Source of the DNA: Amblyomma americanum
Taxonomy: Eukaryota; Arthropoda; Arachnida; Ixodida; Ixodidae
Assembly: GCF_052857255.1 (NCBI RefSeq)
Contig: NW_027526726.1
Coordinates: 41,862 to 105,861, forward strand
Length of the DNA stretch: 64,000 nucleotides
Reading direction: 5' to 3'
A program made the translations under genes and the position numbers. Of this stretch, positions 1 to 10,989 are shown piece after piece. Each line of letters begins with the position of its first letter. Positions within the stretch are counted from its first letter, which is position 1. The notes below the pieces were generated by a model that searched no databases, was not told the origin of the DNA, and saw only the letters and a list, made by a program, of their open reading frames with translations.

Positions 1-129
1 GCGTCAAAACTTTTTCTCTTATAACTGCGCGAAAAGCACGTATTCTTGCTTAATACAGCGAAAAAAGCTGTTTTAGACCGAAACGAGCTAAATCACAACA
101 CATCGGTTTTACAAGTGTCCCTGTGACAC

Positions 130-258
130 GCGTCAAAACTTTTTCTCTTATAACTGCGCGAAAAGCATGTATTCTTGCTTAATACAGCGAAACAAGCTGT
201 TTTAGACCGAAACGAGCTAAATCACAACACATCGGTTTTACAAGTGTTATTCTGATAC
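130..258 (+). repeat. Representative 129-bp satellite monomer
   Basis: This is one full unit, taken from the G of GCGTC to the next. It contains eight or so CpG dinucleotides, an AAAAC-TTTTT A/T tract and short dyads (AAGCA...TGCTT around the TGTATTC core, and AAACA-AGC-TGTTT). On the minus strand it is 43 codons long and, in the reading frame of the repeated peptide, encodes a Lys/Arg/Ser/Cys-rich stretch. The cut point is arbitrary because a tandem array has no natural monomer boundary. Confidence 0.9.
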
Positions 259-1127
259 GCGTCAAAACTTTTTCTCTTATAACTGCGCGAAAAGCATGTA
301 TTCTTGCTTAATACAACGAAACAAGCTGTTTTAGACCGAAACGAGCTAAATTTGAACACATCGGTTTTACAAGTGTCCCTGTAACACGCGTCAAAACTTT
401 TTCTCTTATAACTGCGCGAAAAGCATGTATTCTTGCTTAATACAGCGAAACAAGCTGTTTTAGACCGAAACGAGCTAAATCGCAACACATCGGTTTTACA
501 AGTGTTCCTCTGACACGCGTCAAAACTTTTTTCTCTTATAACTGCGCGAAAAGCATGTATTCGTGCTTAGTTCAACGAAACAAGCTGTTTTAGACCGAAA
601 CGAGGTAAATCTGAACACATCGGTTTTACAAGTGTCCCTGTGACACGCGTCAAAACTTTTTCTCTTATAACTGCGCGAAAAGCATGTATTCTTGCTTAAT
701 ACAACGAAACAAGCTGTTTTAGACCGAAACGAGCTAAATCACAACACATCGGTTTTACAAGTGTTCCTCTGATACGCGTCAAAACTTTTTTCTCTTATAA
801 CTGCGCGAAAAGCATGTATTCGTGCTTAGTCTAACGAAACAAGCTGTTTTAGACCGAAACGTGGTAAATCTGAACACATCGGTTTTACAAGTGTCCCTGT
901 GACATGCCTTTAAAACTTTTTCTCTTATAACTGCGCGAAAAGCATGTATTCCTGCTTAATACAGCGAAACAAGCTGTTTTAGACCGAAACGAGCTAAATC
1001 ACAACACATCGGTTTTACAAGTGTTCCTCTGATACGCGTCAAAACTTTTTTTCTTATAACTGCGCGAAAAGCATGTATTCTTGCTTAATACAACGAAACA
1101 AGCTGTTTTAGACCGAAACGAGCTAAA

Positions 1128-1652
1128 TCACAACACATCGGTTTTACAAGTGTTCCTCTGATACGCGTCTAAACTTTTTCTCTTATAACTGCGCGAAAAG
1201 CATGTATTCGTGCTTAATACAACGAAACAAGCTGTTTTACACCAAAACGAGCTAGATCTGAACACATCGGTTTTACAAGTGTCCCTGTAACACGCGTCAA
1301 AATTTTTTCTCTTGTAACTGCGCGAAAAGCACGTATTCTTGCTTAATACAGCGAAACAAGCTGTTTTAGACAGAAACGAGCTAAATCTGAACACATCGGT
1401 TTTACAAGTGTCCCTGTGACACGCGTCAAACCTTTTTCTCTTATACCTGCGCGAAAAGCATGTATTCGTGCTTAATACAGCGAAACTTGCTGTTTTAGAC
1501 CGAAACGAGCTTAATCTGAACACATCGGTTTTACTAGTGTCCCTGTGACACGCGTCACAACCTTTTCTCTTATAACTGCGCGAAAAGCATGTATTCTTGC
1601 TTAATACAGCGAAACAAGCTGTTTTAGACCGAAACGAGCTAAATCTGAACAC
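1128..1652 (-). other. Longest satellite open frame (174 codons, four monomers), probably non-coding
   Basis: The minus strand stays open for four consecutive monomers and gives four near-copies of a 43-residue Lys/Arg/Ser/Cys-rich peptide (for example SKTACFAVLSKNTCFSRSYK). It stays open because 129 is divisible by three, all four T-tracts keep the frame, and none of the internal monomers carries the CACAAC variant that reads TGA. No promoter, signal peptide or known domain is seen. The same frame recurs throughout the array and ends wherever a monomer has CACAAC or an extra T. I regard it as a consequence of periodicity. Confidence 0.6.
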
Positions 1653-2068
1653 ATCGGTTTTACTAGTGTCCCTGTGACACGCGTCACAACCTTTTCTCTT
1701 ATAACTGCGCGAAAAGCATGTATTCTTGCTTAATACAGCGAAACAAGCTGTTTTAGACCGAAACGAGTTAAATCACAACACATCGGTTTTACAAGTGTTC
1801 CTCTGATACGCGTCAAAACTTTTTCTCCTATAAGTGCGCGAAAAGCATGTATTCGTGCTTATTACAGCGAAACAAGCTGTTTTAGACCGAAACGAGCTAA
1901 ATCGCAAAACATCAGTTTTACAAGTGTTCCTCTGATACGCGTCAAAACTTTTTTCTCTTATAACTGCGCGAAAAGCATGTATTCGTGCTTAGTTCAACGA
2001 AACAAGCTGTTTTAGACCGAAACGAGGTAAATCTGAGCACATCGGTTTCACAAGTGTCCCTGTGACAC

Positions 2069-3360
2069 GCGTCAAAACTTTTTCTCTTATAACTGCGCGA
2101 AAAGCACGTATTCTTGCTTAATACAGCGAAACAAGCTGTTTTAGACCGAAACGAGCTAAATCACAACACATCGGTTTTACAAGTGTCCCTGTGACACGCG
2201 TCAAAACTTTTTCTCTTATAACTGCGCGAAAAGCATGTATTCTTGCTTAATACAGCGAAACAAGCTGTTTTAGACCGAAACGAGCTAAATCACAACACAT
2301 CGGTTTTACAAGTGTTATTCTGATACGCGTCAAAACTTTTTCTCTTATAACTGCGCGAAAAGCATGTATTCTTGCTTAATACAACGAAACAAGCTGTTTT
2401 AGACCGAAACGAGCTAAATTTGAACACATCGGTTTTACAAGTGTCCCTGTAACACGCGTCAAAACTTTTTCTCTTATAACTGCGCGAAAAGCATGTATTC
2501 TTGCTTAATACAGCGAAACAAGCTGTTTTAGACCGAAACGAGCTAAATCGCAACACATCGGTTTTACAAGTGTTCCTCTGACACGCGTCAAAACTTTTTT
2601 CTCTTATAACTGCGCGAAAAGCATGTATTCGTGCTTAGTTCAACGAAACAAGCTGTTTTAGACCGAAACGAGGTAAATCTGAACACATCGGTTTTACAAG
2701 TGTCCCTGTGACACGCGTCAAAACTTTTTCTCTTATAACTGCGCGAAAAGCATGTATTCTTGCTTAATACAGCGAAACAAGCTGTTTTAGACCGAAACGA
2801 GCTAAATCACAACACATCGGTTTTACAAGTGTTCCTCTGATACGCGTCTAAACTTTTTCTCTTATAACTGCGCGAAAAGCATGTATTTGTGCTTAATACA
2901 ACGAAACAAGCTGTTTTAGACCGAAACGAGGTAAATCTGAACACATCGGTTTTACAAGTGTCCCTGTGACACGCGTCAAAACTTTTTCTCTTATAACTGC
3001 GCGAAAAGCATGTATTCTTGCTTAATACAACGAAACAAGCTGTTTTAGACCGAAACGAGCTAAATCACAACACATCGGTTTTACAAGTGTTCCTCTGATA
3101 CGCGTCAAAACTTTTTTCTCTTATAACTGCGCGAAAAGCATGTATTCGTGCTTAGTCTAACGAAACAAGCTGTTTTAGACCGAAACGTGGTAAATCTGAA
3201 CACATCGGTTTTACAAGTGTCCCTGTGACATGCCTTTAAAACTTTTTCTCTTATAACTGCGCGAAAAGCATGTATTCCTGCTTAATACAGCGAAACAAGC
3301 TGTTTTAGACCGAAACGAGCTAAATCTGAACACATCGGTTTTACAAGTGTCCCTGTGACA
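2069..3360. repeat. 16-monomer higher-order repeat, partial copy 2
   Basis: This is the second, incomplete copy of the block that starts at position 1. Relative to copy 1 it has an expansion of two monomers near 2,830-3,090, seen as a change in offset from 2,068 to 2,326 bp. After about 3,360 the monomer order follows a different family, the one shared with 5.9-7.2 kb and 14.5-17.8 kb. Confidence 0.75.
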
Positions 3361-6300
3361 CGCGTCAAAACTTTTTCTCTTATAACTGCGCGAAAAGCAT
3401 GTATTCTTGCTTAATACAGCGAAACAAGCTGTTTTAGACCAAAACGAGCTAAATCACAACACATCGGTTTTACAAGTGTTCCTCTGATACGCGTCAAAAC
3501 TTTTTCTCTTATAACTGCGCGAAAAGCATGTATTCTTGCTTAATACAACGAAACAAGCTGTTTTAGACCGAAACGAGCTAAATCACAACACATCGGTTTT
3601 ACAAGTGTTTCTCTGATACGCGTCAAAACTTTTTTCTCTTATAACTGCGCGAAAAGCATGTATTCGTGCTTAGTTCAACGAAACAAGCTGTTTTAGACCG
3701 AAACGAGGTAAATCTGAACACATTGGTTTTACAAGTGTTCCTCTGATACGCGTCAAAACTTTTTCTCTGATAACTGCGCGAAAAGAATGTATTCTTGCTT
3801 AGTTCAACGAAACAAGCTGTTTTAGACCGAAACGAGGTAAATCTGAGCACATCTGTTTCACAAGTGTCCCTGTGACACGCGTCAAAACTTTTTGTCTTAT
3901 AACTGCGCGAAAAGAATGTATTCTTGCTTAATACAACGAAACAAGCTGTTTTAGACCGAAACGAGCCAAATCACAACACATCGGTATTACAATTGTTCCA
4001 CGTGATACTAGTCAAAACTTTTTCGCTAATAACTGCGCGAAAAGCATGTATTCTTGTTAATACAGCGAAACAAGCTGTTTTAGACCAAAACGAGCTAAAT
4101 CACAACACATCGGTTTTACAAGTGTTCCTTTGATACGCGTCAAAACTTTTTCTCTTATAACTGCGCGAAAAGCATGTATTTTTGCTTAATACAACGAAAC
4201 AAGCTGTTTTAGATCGAAACGAGCTAAATCACAACACATCGGTTTTACTAGTGTTCCTCTGATACGCGTCTAAACATTTTCTCTTATAACTGCGCGAAAA
4301 GCATGTATTCGTGCTTAATACAACGAAACAAGCTGTTTTACACCAAAACGAGCTAGATCTGAAAACCTCGGTTTTACAAGTGTCCCTGTGACACGCGTCA
4401 AAACTTTTCATCTTATAACTACGCGAAAAGCACGTTTTCTTGCTTAATACAGCGAAACAAGCTGTTTTAGACCAAAACGAGCTAAATCACAACACATCGG
4501 TTTTACAAGTCTTCCTCTGATACGCGTCAAAACTTTTTTCTCTTATAACTGCGCGAAAAGCATGTATTCGTGCTTAATACAACGAAACAAGTTGTTTTAG
4601 ACCGAAACGAGCTAAATTTGAACACATCGGTTTTACAAGTGTCCCTGTGACACGCGTCAAAACTTTTTCTCTTATAACTGCGCGAAAAGCATGTATTCTT
4701 GCTTAATACAACGAAACAAGCTGTTTTAGACCGAAACGAGCTAAATCACAACACATCGGTTTTACAAGTGTTCCTCTGATACGCGTCAAAACTTTTTTCT
4801 CTTATAACTGCGCGAAAAGCATGTATTCGTGCTTAGTCTAACGAAACAAGCTGTTTTAGACCGAAACGTGGTAAATCTGAACACATCGGTTTTACAAGTG
4901 TCCCTGTGACATGCCTTTAAAGCTTTTTCTCTTATAACTGCGCGAAAAGCATGTATTCCTGCTTAATACAGCGAAACAAGCTGTTTTAGACCGAAACGAG
5001 CTAAATCTGAACACATCGGTTTTACAAGTGTCCCTGTGACACGCGTCAAAACTTTTTCTCTTATAACTGCGCGAAAAGCATGTATTCCTGCTTAATACAG
5101 CGAAACAAGCTGTTTTAGACCAAAACAAGCTAAATCACAACACATCGGTTTTACAAGTGTTCCTCTGATACGTTTCTAAACTTTTTCTCTTATAACTGCG
5201 CGAAAAGCATGTATTCGTGCTTAATACAACGAAACAAGCTGTTTTAGACCGAAACAAGGTAAATCACAACACATCGGTTTTACAAGTGTTCCTCTGATAC
5301 GCGTCAAAACTTTTTCTCTTATAACTGCGCGAAAAGCATGTATTCTTGCTTAATACAAAGAAACAAGCTGTTTTAGACCGAAACTAGCTAAATCGCAACA
5401 CATCGGTTTTACAAGTGTTCCTCTGATACGCGTCAAAACTTTTTTCTCTTATAACTGCGCGAAAAGCATGTATTCATGCTTAGTTCAACGAAACAAGCTG
5501 TTTTAGACCGAAACGAGGTAAATCTGAGCACATCTGTTTCACAAGTGTCCCTGTGACACGCGTCAAAACTTTTTGTCTTATAACTGCGCGAAAAGCATGT
5601 ATTCTTGCTTACTACAGCGAAACAAGCTGTTTTAGACCGAAACGAGCTAAATCACAACACATCGGTTTTACAAGTGTTCCTCTGATACGCGTCAAAACTT
5701 TTTTTCTTATAACTGCGCGAAAAGCATGTATTCTTGCTTAATACAACGAAACAAGCTGTTTTAGACCGAAACGAGCTAAATCACAACACATCGGTTTTAC
5801 AAGTGTTCCTCTGATACGCGTCTAAACTTTTTCTCTTATAACTGCGCGAAAAGCATGTATTCGTGCTTAATACAACGAAACAAGCTGTTTTACACCAAAA
5901 CGAGCTAGATCTGAACACATCGGTTTTACAAGTGTCCCTGTGACACGCGTCAAAACTTTTTCTCTTATAACTGCGCGAAAAGCATGTATTCTTGCTTAAT
6001 ACAGCGAAACAAGCTGTTTTAGACCAAAACGAGCTAAATCACAACACATCGGTTTTACAAGTGTTCCTCTGATACGCGTCAAAACTTTTTCTCTTATAAC
6101 TGCGCGAAAAGCATGTATTCTTGCTTAATACAACGAAACAAGCTGTTTTAGACCGAAACGAGCTAAATCACAACACATCGGTTTTACAAGTGTTTCTCTG
6201 ATACGCGTCAAAACTTTTTTCTCTTATAACTGCGCGAAAAGCATGTATTCGTGCTTAGTTCAACGAAACAAGCTGTTTTAGACCGAAACGAGGTAAATCT

Positions 6301-6730
6301 GAACACATTGGTTTTACAAGTGTTCCTCTGATACGCGTCAAAACTTTTTCTCTGATAACTGCGCGAAAAGAATGTATTCTTGCTTAGTTCAACGAAACAA
6401 GCTGTTTTAGACCGAAACGAGGTAAATCTGGGCACATCTGTTTCACAAGTGTCTCTGTGACACGCGTCAAAACTTTTTGTCTTATAACTGCGCGAAAAGA
6501 ATGTATTCTTGCTTAATACAACGAAACAAGCTGTTTTAGACCGAAACGAGCCAAATCACAACACATCGGTATTACAATTGTTCCACGTAATACTCGTCAA
6601 AACTTTTTCGCTAATAACTGCGCGAAAAACATGTATTCTTGTTAATACAGCGAAACAAGCTGTTTTAGACCAAAACGAGCTAAATCACAACACATCGGTT
6701 TTACAAGTGTTCCTTTGATACGCGTCAAAA
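3361..6730. repeat. Segmental duplication within satellite, 11,116-bp offset, copy A
   Basis: The monomer order here recurs at 14,477-17,846. Landmarks at 3,623, 3,924, 4,908, 5,553, 6,208 and 6,509 reappear at 14,739, 15,040, 16,024, 16,669, 17,324 and 17,625, all an offset of 11,116 bp. The correspondence ends at about 6,730/17,846, where one copy has the TATTTTTGC monomer and the other a TCTTGC monomer with TTAATCCAACG. Inside this block 3,361-4,680 is itself repeated at 5,946-7,265 (offset 2,585 bp). The block edges are estimated by eye. Confidence 0.8.
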
Positions 6731-9700
6731 CTTTTTCTCTTATAACTGCGCGAAAAGCATGTATTTTTGCTTAATACAACGAAACAAGCTGTTTTAGACC
6801 GAAACGAGCTAAATCACAACACATCGGTTTTACTAGTGTTCCTCTGATACGCGTCTAAACTTTTTCTCTTATAACTGCGCGAAAAGCATGTATTCGTGCT
6901 TAATACAACGAAACAAGCTGTTTTACACCAAAACGAGCTAGATCTGAACACCTCGGTTTTACAAGTGTCCCTGTGACACGCGTCAAAACTTTTTATCTTA
7001 TAACTACGCGAAAAGCACGTTTTCTTGCTTAATACAGCGAAACAAGCTGTTTTAGACCAAAACGAGCTAAATCACAACACATCGGTTTTACAAGTCTTCC
7101 TCTGATACGCGTCAAAACTTTTTTCTCTTATAACTGCGCGAAAAGCATGTATTCGTGCTTAATACAACGAAACAAGTTGTTTTAGACCGAAACGAGCTAA
7201 ATTTGAACACATCGGTTTTACAAGTGTCCCTGTGACACGCGTCAAAACTTTTTCTCTTATAACTGCGCGAAAAGAATGTATTCTTGCTTAATACAGCGAA
7301 ACAAGTTGTTTTAGACCGAAACGAGCTAAATCACAACACATCGGTTTTACAAGTGTTCCTCTGATACGCGTCAAAACTTTTTCTCTTATAACTGCGCGAA
7401 AAGCATGTATTCTTGCTTAATACAAAGAAACAAGCTGTTTTAGACCGAAACGAGCTAAATCGCAACACATCGGTTTCACAAGTGTCCCTGTGACACGCGT
7501 CAAAACTTTTTGTCTTATAACTGCGCGAAAAGCATGTATTCTTGCTTACTACAGCGAAACAAGCTGTTTTAGACCGAAACGAGCTAAATCACAACACATC
7601 GGTTTTACAAGTGTTCCTCTGATAAGCGTCAAAACTTTTTTTCTTATAACTGCGCGAAAAGCACGTATTCTTGCTTAATACAACGAAACAAGCTGTTTTA
7701 AACCGAAACGAGCTAAATCACAACACATCGGTTTTACAAGTGTCCCTGTGACACGCGTCAAAACTTTTTCTCTTATAACTGCGCGAAAAGCATGTATTCT
7801 TGCTTAATACAGCGAAACAAGCTGTTTTAGACCGAAACGAGCTAAATCGCAACACATCGGTTTTACAAGTGTTCCTCTGACACGCGTCAAAACTTTTTTC
7901 TCTTATAACTGCGCGAAAAGCATGTATTCGTGCTTAGTTCAACGAAACAAGCTGTTTTAGACCGAAACGAGGTAAAACTGAACACATCGGTTTTACAAGT
8001 GTCCCTGTGACACGCGTCAAAACTTTTTCTCTTATAACTGCGCGAAAAGCATGTATTCTTGCTTAATACAGCGAAACAAGCTGTTTTAGACCGAAACGAG
8101 CTAAATCACAACACATCGGTTTTACAAGTGTTCCTCTGATACGCGTCTAAACTTTTTCTCTTATAACTGCGCGAAAAGCATGTATTCGTGCTTAATACAA
8201 CGAAACAAGCTGTTTTAGACCGAAACGAGGTAAATCTGAACACATCGGTTTTACAAGTGTCCCTGTGACACGCGTCAAAACTTTTTCTCTTACAACTGCG
8301 CGAAAAGCATGTATTCTTGCTTATACAACGAAACAAGCTGTTTTAGACCGAAACGAGCTAAATCACAACACATCGGTTTTACAAGTGTTCCTCTGATACG
8401 CGTCAAAACTTTTTTCTCTTATAACTGCGCGAAAAGCATGTATTCGTGCTTAGTCTAACGAAACAAGCTGTTTTAGACCGAAACGTGGTAAATCTGAACA
8501 CATCGGTTTTACAAGTGTCCCTGTGACATGCCTTTAAAACTTTTTCTCTTATAACTGCGCGAAAAGCATGTATTCCTGCTTAATACAGCGAAACAAGCTG
8601 TTTTAGACCGAAACGAGCTAAATCTGAACACATCGGTTTTACAAGTGTCCCTGTGACACGCGTCAAAACTTTTTCTCTTATAACTGCGCGAAAAGCATGT
8701 ATTCTTGCTTAATACAGCGAAACAAGCTGTTTTAGACCAAAACCAGCTAAATCACAGCACATCGGTTTTACAAGCGTTCCTCTGATACGCGTCAAAACTT
8801 TTCCTCTTATAACTGCGCGAAAAGCATGTATTCTTGCTTAATACAACGAAACAAGCTGTTTTAGACCGAAGCGAGCTCAATCACAACACATCGGTTTTAC
8901 AAGTGTTTCTCTGATACGCGTCAAAACTTTTTTCTCATATAACTGCGCGAAAAGCATGTATTCGTGCTTTTGTCAACGAAACAAGCTGTTTTACACCGAA
9001 ACGAGGTAAATCTGAACACATCGGTTTTACAAGTGTTCCTGTGACACGCGTCTAAACTTTTTCTCTTATAACTGCGCGAAAAGCATGTATTCGTGCTTAA
9101 TACAACGAAACAAGCTGTTTTACACCAAAACGAGCTAAATTTGAACACATCGGTTTTACAAGTGTCCCTGTGACACGCGTCAAAACTTTTTCTCTTATAA
9201 CTGCGCGAAAAGCATGTATTCGTGCTTAGTCTAACGAAACAAGCTGTTTTAGACCGAAACGTGGTAAATCTGAACACATCGAGTTTACACGTGTCCCTGT
9301 GACACGCGTCAAAACTTTTTCTCTTATAACTGCGCGAAAAGCACGTATTCTTGCTTAATACAGCGAAACAAGCTGTTTTAGACCGAAACGAGCTAAATCA
9401 CAACACATCGGTTTTACAAGTGTTCCTCTGATACGCGTCAAAACTTTTTTTCTCTTATAACTGCGCGAAAAGCATGTATTCGTGCTTAGTCTAACGGAAC
9501 AAGCTGTTTTAGACCGAAACGTGGTAAATCTGAACACATCGGTTTTACAAGTGTCCCTGTGACATGCCTTTAAAACTTTTTCTCTTATAACTGCGCGAAA
9601 AGCATGTATTCCTGCTTAATACAGCGAAACAAGCTGTTTTAGACCGAAACGAGCTAAATCTGAACACATCGGTTTTACAAGTGTCCCTGTGACACGCGTC

Positions 9701-10450
9701 AAAACTTTTTCTCTTATAACTGCGCGAAAAGCATGTATTCTTGCTTAATACAGCGAAACAAGCTGTTTTAGACCAAAACGAGCTAAATCACAACACATCG
9801 GTTTTACAAGTGTTCCTCTGATACGCGTCAAAACTTTTTCTCTTATAACTGCGCGAAAAGCATGTATTCTTGCTTAATACAACGAAACAAGCTGTTTTAG
9901 ACCGAAACGAGCTAAATCACAACACATCGGTTTTACAAGTGTTTCTCTGATACGCGTCAACACTTTTTTCTCTTATAACTGCGCGAAAAGCATGTATTCG
10001 TGCTTAGTTCAACGAAACAAGCTGTTTTAGACCGAAACGAGGTAAATCTGAACACATTGGTTTTACAAGTGTTCCTCTGATACGCGTCAAAACTTTTTCT
10101 CTGATAACTGCGCGAAAAGAATGTATTCTTGCTTAGTTCAACGAAACAAGCTGTTTTAGACCGAAACGAGGTAAATCTGAGCACATCTGTTTCACAAGTG
10201 TCCCTGTGACACGCGTCAAAACTTTTTGTCTTATAACTGCGCGAAAAGAATGTATTCTTGCTTAATACAACGAAACAAGCTGTTTTAGACCGAAACGAGC
10301 CAAATCACAACACATCGGTATTACAATTGTTCCACGTGATACTCGTCAAAACTTTTTCGCTAATAACTGCGCGAAAAGCATGTATTCTTGTTAATACAGC
10401 GAAACAAGCTGTTTTAGACCAAAACGAGCTAAATCACAACACATCGGTTT
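6208..10450. repeat. Segmental duplication within satellite, 4,782-bp offset, copy A
   Basis: Landmarks at 6,208, 6,509, 7,490, 8,106, 8,525, 8,921, 9,355, 9,561 and 9,957 reappear exactly 4,782 bp later. The offset is 37 monomers plus 9 bases. The copies differ by sparse point changes, for example CCAGCTAAATCACAGC occurring in both copies but TTTTCCTCTTAT only in this one. After about 10,450 the two copies diverge in monomer order. Confidence 0.87.
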
Positions 10451-10989
10451 TACAAGTGTTCCTCTGATACGCGTCAAAACTTTTTCTCTTATAACTGCGC
10501 GAAAAGCATGTATTCTTGCTTAATACAAAGAAACAAGCTGTTTTAGACCGAAACTAGCTAAATCGCAACACATCGGTTTTACAAGTGTTCCTCTGATACG
10601 CGTCAAAACTTTTTTCTCTTATAACTGCGCGAAAAGCATGTATTCGTGCTTAATACAACGAAACAAGCTGTTTTACACCAAAACGAGCTAGATCTGAACA
10701 CATCGGTTTTACAAGTGTCCCTGTGACACGCGTCAAAACTTTTTCTCTTTAACTGCGCGAAAAGCATGTATTCTTGCTTAATACAGCGAAACAAGCTGTT
10801 TTAGACCGAAACGAGTTAAATCACAACACATCGGTTTTACAAGTGTTCCTCTGATACGCGTCAAAACTTTTTCTCTTATAACTGCGCGAAAAGCATGTAT
10901 TCTTGCTTAATACAACGAAACAAGCTGTTTTAGACCGAAACGAGCTAAATCACAACACATCGGTTTTACAAGTGTTTCTCTGATACGCG

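Larger units (their letters stand above)
1..2068. repeat. 16-monomer higher-order repeat, copy 1
   Basis: The order of monomer variants from position 1 recurs from 2,069, an offset of 2,068 bp (16 monomers plus 4 bases from T-tract length). An identical 88-codon minus-strand open frame at 222-488 and 2,290-2,556 demonstrates the match. The copies stay in step for roughly 800 bp. Copy 2 then carries two extra monomers (258 bp) before rejoining copy 1 at the CATGCCTTT monomer (901 versus 3,227). Confidence 0.85.

Noticed and set aside
190..215. CENP-B box on the minus strand (TTTCGTTGTATTAAGC)
   Set aside because: The first half resembles the box (TTCG and the central A fit), but the essential CGGG half is absent, and the protein is not expected in arthropods in that form.
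3999..4004. CACGTG as a regulatory E-box
   Set aside because: It occurs in one satellite variant, is CACGTA in sister copies, and has no gene nearby.
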